Shown here one piece after another: positions 1-5,167 of a stretch of DNA of 6,418 nucleotides. The stretch comes from Candidatus Omnitrophota bacterium. GTDB lineage: Bacteria > Omnitrophota > Gorgyraeia > Gygaellales > Profunditerraquicolaceae. The stretch is taken from assembly GCA_028714595.1 (NCBI GenBank), contig JAQTMD010000092.1:1-6418 (forward strand). The letters run 5' to 3'. The notes beneath the pieces are model-generated. The model did no database searches. It had not been told where the DNA came from and saw nothing but the letters and a program-made list of their open reading frames with translations. Both the position numbers and the translations under genes were made by a program. Every line of letters starts with the position of its first letter. Within the stretch, counting starts at the first letter, position 1.

Positions 1-831
1 CGGGAACTGGATCTGACCGACCAACGCGCGGTGAACAGGTTCTTCGAACGGAACCGGCCCGATTTTATTTTTCTTCTGGCTGCCCGCGTAGGCGGGATCA
101 TGGCCAATGACCGGCGCCCGGTGGATTTCATTTACCCGAACCTGTTGATCGAGTGCAATGTCATGCACTGCGCCTGCCGGGCGCGCGTTAAACGGCTGCT
201 CTTTCTGGCATGCGCCTGCGTGTATCCGAGGGATTGCCGGCAGCCCATGAAAGAGGAATACCTGTTAACGGGATACCCCGAGCCTACCAACGTCGCCCAC
301 GCGGTCGCCAAGATATCCGGCATTGTGCTGTGCCGGTCTTTTAACAAACAGTTTCACACCGATTTTATCCCCTGCGTTGCCGCCAATATTTTCGGCCCGC
401 ACGACAATTTCGATCCTTTGGGAGGACATGTGGCAGCCGGGCTCATCCGTAAGTTCCATGAGGCAAAATGCGCGGGTTTGCCGAAGGTCGTCCTGTGGGG
501 AACGGGCAAACCCCGCCGTGACTTTATCTTCGTCGATGACGTTGCGGACGCCTGCATGTTCATCATCAAACGCGGCTCACCGGAACTGGTGAACATAAGC
601 GCCGGCAGCGACGTATCCATAAAAGAACTGGCGCAGCTTGTCAAGGGCGTGGTCGGATATAAAGGCAAGATAGAATTCGATCCCGCCCGGCCCGACGGCA
701 TGCCCAGGAAGCTCCTGGACAGTACGCGCCTGTCATCCCGGGGATGGAAGCCCAAAACCGATATCAAGAAAGGATTAGAGATAACGTACCAATGGTACGT
801 ATCAAGCGCCTATGCGGGTAATCGTCGTTGA
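1..831 (+). CDS. fcl: GDP-L-fucose synthase family protein (short-chain dehydrogenase/epimerase fold), 5' partial, altered active site
   Basis: The reading frame is open from base 1, so the gene starts upstream; by alignment with the 321-residue E. coli Fcl as I recall it, about 36 residues with the Rossmann glycine motif are missing. Canonical members are cytoplasmic NADPH-dependent 3,5-epimerase/4-reductases that turn GDP-4-keto-6-deoxymannose into GDP-L-fucose. Family signatures are clear: AARVGGIMAN (79-108), EPTN before the catalytic helix (280-291), FGPHDNF (391-411), RRDFIFVDDVADA and PDGMPRKLLD (691-720). The active site is unusual. Where E. coli has S107, S108 and C109 this protein has Cys, Ala and Cys (211-219), and the Tyr136 position is His (298-300). 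Lys140 (310-312) and His179 (427-429) are kept. The frame is otherwise intact, so it may be a neofunctionalised or inactive paralogue instead of a working fucose synthase. It overlaps the next gene by 20 nt. Family assignment is strong; activity is doubtful. Confidence 0.9.
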   Translation, partial: RELDLTDQRAVNRFFERNRPDFIFLLAARVGGIMANDRRPVDFIYPNLLIECNVMHCACRARVKRLLFLACACVYPRDCRQPMKEEYLLTGYPEPTNVAHAVAKISGIVLCRSFNKQFHTDFIPCVAANIFGPHDNFDPLGGHVAAGLIRKFHEAKCAGLPKVVLWGTGKPRRDFIFVDDVADACMFIIKRGSPELVNISAGSDVSIKELAQLVKGVVGYKGKIEFDPARPDGMPRKLLDSTRLSSRGWKPKTDIKKGLEITYQWYVSSAYAGNRR

Positions 832-2071
832 CCCCTTCCTGTCGGACCTGAGCGGCCATAATTTCTTCTACAATACTGCGTTGTGCGCCGAGTTGAAAAA
901 GAGGAATATCCCGTTCGTCATTTTCGGCAACAAAGACTCCCGCCTGCGGATAGACGGTTTTTACCCCGCTCTGGAAAGCATAACCGACAAATTCTTCCTC
1001 GCCGGCAACCCGCTCGCGTCCCTTATCAGACTGACCAGGGCCATACGCTCTTCCAATGCAAAACTCCAGAGGAGTTTCTTCGACAACCCGGGTTTTGCGC
1101 TGCAGGAAGGGGACGTAGTATTCTGCCACACGTTATACGTATTCGAATTCTTCTCATTCGCCTGTTTCTTGCGGAGGCACCGGCGTTCGTTCGTCGCAAA
1201 AGACTGCACGTTCCGCATCGGATTACATTTCAGGTACGTCCGCAGTTCGCGAACGGCGACTTTCGTGCTGGGGATGCTGTACCGGGTCATAACAAAATTC
1301 ATGCTCGCCCCTTTGGCCGGCAGCGTGATCTATCACTCCGACGGCAGGATGCTCATCCCGGAATTCGAACGGCTGCTGGGCAAGAAGATCACCCTGTCCT
1401 CCATGCCGGTCTATCCGTTACGGCTCGGCGCCGGAGGCGGTTCGAGCGCACGTTTTAAGCCGGACGCCTATAAAGATGCCATAACGCTTTCTTATATCGG
1501 CGGTGCGCGCTACGGTAAAGGCTTTGATGTCTTCGTCAGTGCCGTAGAAAGACTGGCGAAAGACAGAGAGCTTTTAAACCGGGTCTTTATCATCTGCCAG
1601 GCCGACGTGCAAAAAAACGTGCAGCCGAAAAAAGACACCGAGGCCGTGTACCGGGCTGCGGCCAGGTTAGAGACCGCGGCAAAGGCAATCCCCCGCCTGA
1701 AGGTCATACGGGGTTCGCTGTCTCTGCCGGATTATTACAGCCTGCTGCTGGAGAGCGACGCGATCGTGCTGCCGTACCGGGACGAGGTCTACAGGGTGGT
1801 CACCTCCAATATATTCGTCGAAGCGGTTATTGCGGGCAAGATACCGTTCGTATCGCAGAACACCTGGATGGCAGACGAATTGTCGCACTACGGATTGGAA
1901 AAGCTGGCGTTCCGGCTGGACGCGGACGATATCATCGCAGTCATAGCCCCGGCACTAGACCGGCTCCCGGAATATCGCGCCGGGATAAAACAGATGCAAA
2001 CGGATTATCAGGGGTTTTACAATGCCCGGCGATTGGTCGACATGATAACTGCCGTGCGAGGCCGGCAATGA
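812..2071 (+). CDS. GT-B fold glycosyltransferase, GT4-like
   Basis: A 419-residue protein, probably cytoplasmic or membrane-associated, that transfers a sugar from a nucleotide donor during surface glycan assembly. The N-terminus MRVIVVDPFLSDLSGHN is a first GT-B strand and glycine-type turn. The C-terminal donor domain begins around LSYIGGARYGKGFD (residues 226-239), a typical opening of GT4-like donor domains. It continues through the segment LLLESDAIVLPY to SNIFVEAVIAGKIPFVS, where E337 matches the second Glu of the family's EX7E motif. The first Glu position is Val329, so the motif is incomplete. No signal peptide is seen. The start at 812 lies inside the end of the preceding gene and has no good Shine-Dalgarno sequence nearby, which suggests translation coupled to the upstream gene. 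The donor and acceptor cannot be told from sequence; the GDP-sugar gene next door suggests a GDP-activated sugar, but this is inference. Confidence 0.82.
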   Translation: MRVIVVDPFLSDLSGHNFFYNTALCAELKKRNIPFVIFGNKDSRLRIDGFYPALESITDKFFLAGNPLASLIRLTRAIRSSNAKLQRSFFDNPGFALQEGDVVFCHTLYVFEFFSFACFLRRHRRSFVAKDCTFRIGLHFRYVRSSRTATFVLGMLYRVITKFMLAPLAGSVIYHSDGRMLIPEFERLLGKKITLSSMPVYPLRLGAGGGSSARFKPDAYKDAITLSYIGGARYGKGFDVFVSAVERLAKDRELLNRVFIICQADVQKNVQPKKDTEAVYRAAARLETAAKAIPRLKVIRGSLSLPDYYSLLLESDAIVLPYRDEVYRVVTSNIFVEAVIAGKIPFVSQNTWMADELSHYGLEKLAFRLDADDIIAVIAPALDRLPEYRAGIKQMQTDYQGFYNARRLVDMITAVRGRQ

Positions 2072-2997
2072 ACTGCTTGATCTGTCAGAAGGAAACCGAG
2101 GGACATTTCGTCGAGGAGCACACTGACCCTGCCAGCGGTCAGACGTACCAGTTGTATCGCTGCGCGCAGTGCGGCGTGGTAAGCTCCGTACCGATGCGGC
2201 TTCCGTGCGCCGACTGGTACTATAAGGCTTTCCCGTTCAGGGACGGCAGCGCAGATATAAAGGTGAGATGGGAGTATGCGCTGTTCCTGAGCGAAAATAT
2301 ACCGCACAAAGGCACGCTGCTCGATATCGGCTGCGGAAGCGGGAATTTCCTGCTGCTTGCCCAGAGAGCGGGTTTCCGGGTAAGCGGCATCGATTCCGAC
2401 GCCCGGCAGATCAGGAAGGCGCGAGGATTGGGCCTGCGCGACGTGGAACAGATAGACTTTGAAGGGTTCTACGCAAAGCGGGGAAATGAAAAATTCAACG
2501 TGATCGTACTCTTCGGCGTGCTTGAGCATGTCGAGGATCCCCGGGCTTTTATCAGGAAGGTACGGGAGATGCTGTTGCCGGACGGGGCAATCGCCGTCTG
2601 CCTTCCTAATAATAACCGGTTGCTCGTTTTCAGCCGTGAGCTGCATGATTACCCGCCGCACCATTTTACCCGGTGGACAAGGCAGTCGCTGAGCGGATTC
2701 CTGGAAAACAACGGTTTCAGGGTAGTCACGATCGACGATTCAACGCTTCCTTTTTATTGCGTACAGGCGAACGTATATTCTTCGCTCATCAAGGCCTTTT
2801 TCGGGCGCTGGTACGGAGCGGTGGTCAGCGCACCAGCCGGCAAAAAAAGCGGATCTCTTGCGCGCGTATATCCGGCGCTTAGAAAAGTCGCTCTGGTATG
2901 TATTGCGCCTTTGGCGTTCATCATCTGGATGATTTTTGAGATCAGCAGACCGGGCAGAGGTTCGGATATCTATGCCTTTGCCCGGAAAGCTGCATGA
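2068..2997 (+). CDS. Class I SAM-dependent methyltransferase with N-terminal CxxC zinc-binding motif and C-terminal membrane segment
   Basis: A 309-residue protein starting in a 4-nt ATGA overlap with the glycosyltransferase stop, so the two are translationally coupled. Two CxxC pairs (C3/C6 and C32/C35, in YRCAQCG) form a small zinc-ribbon-like module common at the front of sugar- and glycan-related methyltransferases. The SAM-binding motif I is LLDIGCGSGNF (D86 to G92), an acidic residue of motif II follows in GIDSD, and the motif IV region ends VLEHVED (E153, H154). The post-catalytic segment HDYPPHHFTRW followed by a leucine-rich helix and a final strand, NNGFRVVTID, is typical of the Methyltransf_11/23 group. 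Residues about 274-292 are a hydrophobic stretch ending WMIFEI, likely a membrane anchor or peripheral helix. I infer methylation of a sugar or lipid-linked glycan; the target is not shown by the sequence. Confidence 0.85.
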   Translation: MNCLICQKETEGHFVEEHTDPASGQTYQLYRCAQCGVVSSVPMRLPCADWYYKAFPFRDGSADIKVRWEYALFLSENIPHKGTLLDIGCGSGNFLLLAQRAGFRVSGIDSDARQIRKARGLGLRDVEQIDFEGFYAKRGNEKFNVIVLFGVLEHVEDPRAFIRKVREMLLPDGAIAVCLPNNNRLLVFSRELHDYPPHHFTRWTRQSLSGFLENNGFRVVTIDDSTLPFYCVQANVYSSLIKAFFGRWYGAVVSAPAGKKSGSLARVYPALRKVALVCIAPLAFIIWMIFEISRPGRGSDIYAFARKAA

Positions 2998-3001
2998 GGA
3001 G
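2995..3001 (+). promoter_or_regulatory. Shine-Dalgarno sequence deciding a GTG start
   Basis: TGAGGAG contains a strong ribosome binding core (GGAG, 2998-3001) with 5 nt to the GTG at 3007. Its TGA is also the stop codon of the preceding methyltransferase, so ribosomes ending there can reinitiate at once. This supports the GTG as the real start of the next gene. Confidence 0.7.
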
Positions 3002-3006
3002 CAGGC

Positions 3007-3780
3007 GTGAATAACCCTTTTGTTTCCTGGGCAGGCCGGGTTTATGTAAAGACCGAGTACCTGAATTTCGGGAGGGAGATCATTGCCCGCTGGGCGCGAG
3101 AGGTCGTCGCAGTCCGCGGCGCAGAACCCAAAACGTCCAGGGTGCTGGACATCGGGTTCGGGTCAGGGCAGGACCTGGCCAACGTGCGCGCGGCGCTGTC
3201 CGGATGCAGGCTGGATCTGTTAGGCATTGACTGCCAGCCAAGCCACGTGGAACAGGGGAGGCAGCAGGGCGTCACCGTCTATTGCAAAGACATCGAGCGG
3301 GAACCGTTCCCCCTTGCCGAAGGTTCGGTTGACTTGGTCATCGCCAATCAGATCATTGAACATACCAAGGAGATATTCTGGGTTTTTTCCGAGATATCGC
3401 GTGTCCTTAAGAGAGGAGGGCATGCGATCGTCGGCGTCCCGAACATGGCATCGCTGCATAACCGGATACTGTTCTTATTCGGCATCCAGCCGACCTGCCT
3501 GGAACTGCTGGGCCCGCATGTCAGGGGAGTGACGTACCGGGATTTCAAGAAGTTTGTCGAGACCGGCGGTTTTTTCGTCGTTAAGGAGCTCAAGGGCTCG
3601 AATTTCTATCCTTTTCCTCCCGGCGTCAGTAAATTGCTCTCGCGCGTCTTTCCCGCGTTGTCCGCTTCTCTGTTTTTTTTGATCGAGAGAACTCAAAAAC
3701 AGGGGCAGTTCAGCGAAGTCCTGCGCAGCCGATCTTTCGAAACCCCGTTTCTGGTTACCGGGGGTACGCCCGGCGGCTGA
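3007..3780 (+). CDS. Class I SAM-dependent methyltransferase (Methyltransf_11-like)
   Basis: A 257-residue protein with a GTG start, chosen because a good Shine-Dalgarno sits 5 nt upstream and 9 nt separate it from the previous stop. Motif I is VLDIGFGSGQD (D48 to G54); the acidic end of strand 2 is LLGIDCQPSH; the motif III/IV region reads DLVIANQIIEH (E118, H119), and RVLKRGGHAIVGVPN is the classic strand preceding the product-side loop. A later segment, GPHVRGVTYRDFKKFVETGGF, is the usual C-terminal helix of this group. The last ~50 residues include a hydrophobic stretch (about 207-226), which could lie on the membrane. It shares only fold-level features with the upstream methyltransferase: there is no CxxC module and the motif I sequence differs, so it is not a recent duplicate. 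It is probably the last gene of the glycan operon. The substrate is unknown. Confidence 0.85.
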   Translation: MNNPFVSWAGRVYVKTEYLNFGREIIARWAREVVAVRGAEPKTSRVLDIGFGSGQDLANVRAALSGCRLDLLGIDCQPSHVEQGRQQGVTVYCKDIEREPFPLAEGSVDLVIANQIIEHTKEIFWVFSEISRVLKRGGHAIVGVPNMASLHNRILFLFGIQPTCLELLGPHVRGVTYRDFKKFVETGGFFVVKELKGSNFYPFPPGVSKLLSRVFPALSASLFFLIERTQKQGQFSEVLRSRSFETPFLVTGGTPGG

Positions 3781-3792
3781 TGCGATTTGTAT

Positions 3793-3821
3793 TTGCCAAG
3801 AACGACAACTTGTGGTAAGTT
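3793..3821 (+). promoter_or_regulatory. Weak candidate sigma70-type promoter for the tRNA and AmmeMemoRadiSam genes
   Basis: TTGCCA (3793-3798, five of six matches to the -35 consensus) is followed after 17 nt by TAAGTT (3816-3821, three of six matches to the -10), preceded by TGG as a possible extended -10. Initiation would be near 3828, giving a leader of about 70 nt before the mature tRNA. The spacing is ideal but the -10 is poor, so this is only a candidate. Confidence 0.25.
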
Positions 3822-3836
3822 AGAGTTTACGATTCA

Positions 3837-3878
3837 GGGGGCTGTCCTCCGGGTACTTCGTAGCGTTCGGGCGCCCTC
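3837..3878 (+). other. Possible RNA hairpin in the tRNA leader
   Basis: GGGGGC (3837-3842) can pair with GCCCTC (3873-3878) as six pairs including one G-U, closing a 30-nt loop. The loop can itself form weak inner pairs such as CCGGG with TTCGG and TAC with GTA. There is no following T-run, so it does not fit an intrinsic terminator. It may be a processing structure or chance pairing in GC-rich DNA. Confidence 0.2.
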
Positions 3879-3900
3879 AGCAACAAAAAATAGATTACTC

Positions 3901-3973
3901 GGGGCTGTAGCTCAGTTGGGAGAGCATTTCGTTCGCAACGAAGGGGTCGGGGGTTCGACTCCCCCCAGCTCCA
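3901..3973 (+). tRNA. tRNA-Ala, anticodon CGC
   Basis: A complete cloverleaf can be folded by hand. The acceptor stem is GGGGCTG (3901-3907) with CAGCTCC (3966-3972), including the G3-U70 wobble pair that is the main alanine identity element. The D stem is GCTC/GAGC (3910-3913, 3922-3925) with an AGTTGGGA loop. The anticodon stem is TTTCG/CGAAG around the loop TTCGCAA, giving anticodon CGC at 3934-3936, which reads GCG. The variable loop is GGGTC; the T stem GGGGG/CCCCC encloses TTCGACT. The discriminator is A3973. The next bases are CAA, so CCA is not encoded and must be added after transcription. Confidence 0.95.
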
Positions 3974-3995
3974 CAAAAATCTGCATCGTCCGTCC

Positions 3996-4073
3996 ATGAA
4001 ACGCGGATCGCACGCATTCCTGCTCTTTGCCTGCCTTGTTTCGCTGACGTTTATCCTGCCCGGGCTCTTCGCC
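3996..4073 (+). other. Predicted signal peptide or membrane anchor of the radical SAM enzyme
   Basis: Residues 1-26: positively charged n-region (K2, R3), an uninterrupted hydrophobic core of about 18 residues, and a c-region ending L-F-A before Q27, acceptable for signal peptidase I (Leu at -3, Ala at -1). There is no twin-arginine motif and no lipobox cysteine. If it is not cleaved it would act as an N-in/C-out anchor. Confidence 0.65.
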
Positions 4074-5090
4074 CAACCGGTTGGTAAAGAGGCGTGGTTT
4101 TACAAAATACTCGCCCGAAAGAACGTGCAGTGCGAGCTCTGCCCGCGGTTCTGCGTTATATCTCCCGGCAAACGGGGATACTGCCGCGTGCGCCAGAACC
4201 AGGACGGCAAACTCATCGCGCTTTCCTTCGGAAAACCCGTTGCCGTGCACGTTGATCCCATCGAGAAAAAACCGCTGTTCCACTTTTTGCCGGCGACCCG
4301 CGCATTTTCGGCGGCCACTGCCGGCTGCAACCTGAATTGCAAGTTTTGCCAGAACTGGGAAATATCCCAGCGCGGGCCCGAGGAACTGAACTACGAGCCG
4401 CTTAGCCCAGAAGAGCTTGTCGGCAGGGCAAAGGCTCAAAGCTCGCCGACCATTGCCTTTACTTATACCGAGCCCACGGTTTTCTACGAATACATGCTTG
4501 AGACCGCACAAAAAGCCCATGAGCAGGGCGTGCGCACGTGCATGCATTCCAACGGATACATCAATGAGCAGCCGCTGCGCAATCTTGCCAAATACCTGGA
4601 TGCCGCCAATATCGACCTCAAAGGTTTTTCCAGCGAATACTACGCGAAGATGTGCGAGGGCAGCTTAGAACCGGTAGTACGGGCGCTTAAGGTACTCAAA
4701 GAAGAAGGGGTGCATGTCGAGATCACCAATCTCATCATCGCCGGTTACAACGACGACATGGCCGTGATCAGGAAGATGTGTTCGTGGATAAAAGACAATC
4801 TTGGGCCGGATACCCCGCTTCATTTTTCGAGGGCGTACCCGATGTATAAGCTTCCGGGTATCATACCGACTCCGGTCAAAACGCTTGAGCAGGCGCGTGC
4901 CACAGCGCTTGACTGCGGCCTGAACTACGTGTATATCGGCAATGTGCCGGGCCATGAGGCGGAGAATACCGTTTGCCCCACGTGCAAGAAGGTCGTGATC
5001 AGGCGCGCCGGCTATATGGTCGAGGAGATACATATCAAAGACGGGAATTGCGAGTTTTGCGGCTTTCCTATCAAAGGAGTATGGCAATGA
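3996..5090 (+). CDS. amrS: AmmeMemoRadiSam system radical SAM enzyme with N-terminal export signal or anchor
   Basis: A 364-residue radical SAM protein of the AmmeMemoRadiSam type (PflA-like, COG1180 group). It has an N-terminal cysteine module C46-x2-C49-x3-C53 with C63, the conserved linker HVDPIEKKPLFHFLP, the radical SAM cluster motif C111-x3-C115-x2-C118 followed by QNWEISQ, then TYTEPT, HSNGYI, NIDLKG, and a C-terminal pair CPTC (C327/C330) and CEFC (C352/C355), both usual for this subfamily. Normal members begin near KEAWFYKIL; here about 26 residues precede it: a basic start MKRGSH, a hydrophobic core (residues 7-24) and GLFA before Q27, resembling a Sec signal peptide. No alternative ATG, GTG or TTG start lies between the signal and that conserved segment. 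The start is 22 nt after the tRNA with no clear ribosome site. It overlaps the Memo-AMMECR1 gene by 4 nt, which fixes its pathway. The substrate is, to my knowledge, not established. Confidence 0.92.
   Translation: MKRGSHAFLLFACLVSLTFILPGLFAQPVGKEAWFYKILARKNVQCELCPRFCVISPGKRGYCRVRQNQDGKLIALSFGKPVAVHVDPIEKKPLFHFLPATRAFSAATAGCNLNCKFCQNWEISQRGPEELNYEPLSPEELVGRAKAQSSPTIAFTYTEPTVFYEYMLETAQKAHEQGVRTCMHSNGYINEQPLRNLAKYLDAANIDLKGFSSEYYAKMCEGSLEPVVRALKVLKEEGVHVEITNLIIAGYNDDMAVIRKMCSWIKDNLGPDTPLHFSRAYPMYKLPGIIPTPVKTLEQARATALDCGLNYVYIGNVPGHEAENTVCPTCKKVVIRRAGYMVEEIHIKDGNCEFCGFPIKGVWQ
5076..5079 (+). promoter_or_regulatory. Shine-Dalgarno GGAG choosing the ATG at 5087
   Basis: GGAG lies 7 nt before the ATG at 5087 but only 1 nt before an in-frame ATG at 5081. 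The spacing favours 5087, which also creates the common ATGA stop/start overlap with the radical SAM gene. Confidence 0.65.
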
Positions 5091-5167
5091 GAAGGCCGCT
5101 GGTTCGTATCGTTGTGTCCTTGTGCATTGGCGCCGCTTTCATGTGCACGAGCGGCGTTTTATATGCC
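5087..5167 (+). other. Predicted signal peptide of the Memo-AMMECR1 fusion
   Basis: Residues 1-27: R2, R3 and R7 give a basic n-region, residues 8-19 are hydrophobic, and L25-Y26-A27 before A28 fits signal peptidase I. The arginine pair lacks the rest of a Tat consensus, and Cys20 is not in a lipobox context. The conserved Memo start (QPNVAGAFYPA) follows about six residues after the predicted cut. Confidence 0.75.

Larger units (their letters stand above)
3781..3900 (+). other. Intergenic region between the glycan operon and tRNA-Ala
   Basis: This 120-nt stretch has no convincing coding content. Its first half is AT-richer and holds a weak promoter candidate. Its second half is GC-rich, with a perfect GGGCGCCC palindrome (3869-3876) and a possible longer stem, followed by an A6 run (3885-3890). 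No hairpin followed by a T-run was seen, so transcription from the glycan operon may read into the tRNA. Confidence 0.6.

Noticed and set aside
883..1458. 191-codon + strand frame inside the glycosyltransferase gene
   Set aside because: Rich in Arg, Pro and His with no motif, typical of an out-of-frame shadow of a GC-rich gene.
1605..1623. Short direct repeat ACGTGCA flanking an A7 run
   Set aside because: Too short and inside a coding region (codons for DVQKNVQ); chance explains it.
2017..2664. Antisense frame of 215 codons opposite the first methyltransferase
   Set aside because: Lies within a strongly supported gene, has no recognisable domain, and is explained by the GC bias of the opposite strand.
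3837..3900. Intrinsic terminator after the glycan operon
   Set aside because: Potential pairing exists but it is followed by an A-run, not a T-run, on the + strand.
3787..3999. 70-codon frame across the intergenic region and the tRNA
   Set aside because: Its second half is simply the tRNA read as protein (VAQLGEHFVRNEG); no family resemblance otherwise.
3912..4547. Long antisense frame (211 codons) covering the tRNA and the start of the radical SAM gene
   Set aside because: It reads through the tRNA in antisense, giving the well-known spurious peptide type ending in PPTPSLRTKCS, and lies opposite a clearly conserved gene.
5081..5083. Alternative in-frame ATG start for the Memo-AMMECR1 gene
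   Set aside because: Only 1 nt from the GGAG ribosome site, whereas the ATG at 5087 has 7 nt spacing; it would add just two residues.
3996..5090. Annotation as pyruvate formate-lyase activating enzyme
   Set aside because: The N-terminal cysteine module, the HVDPIEKKPLFHF segment, the C-terminal CxxC pairs and the Memo-AMMECR1 neighbour identify the AmmeMemoRadiSam subfamily; no formate-lyase gene is adjacent.
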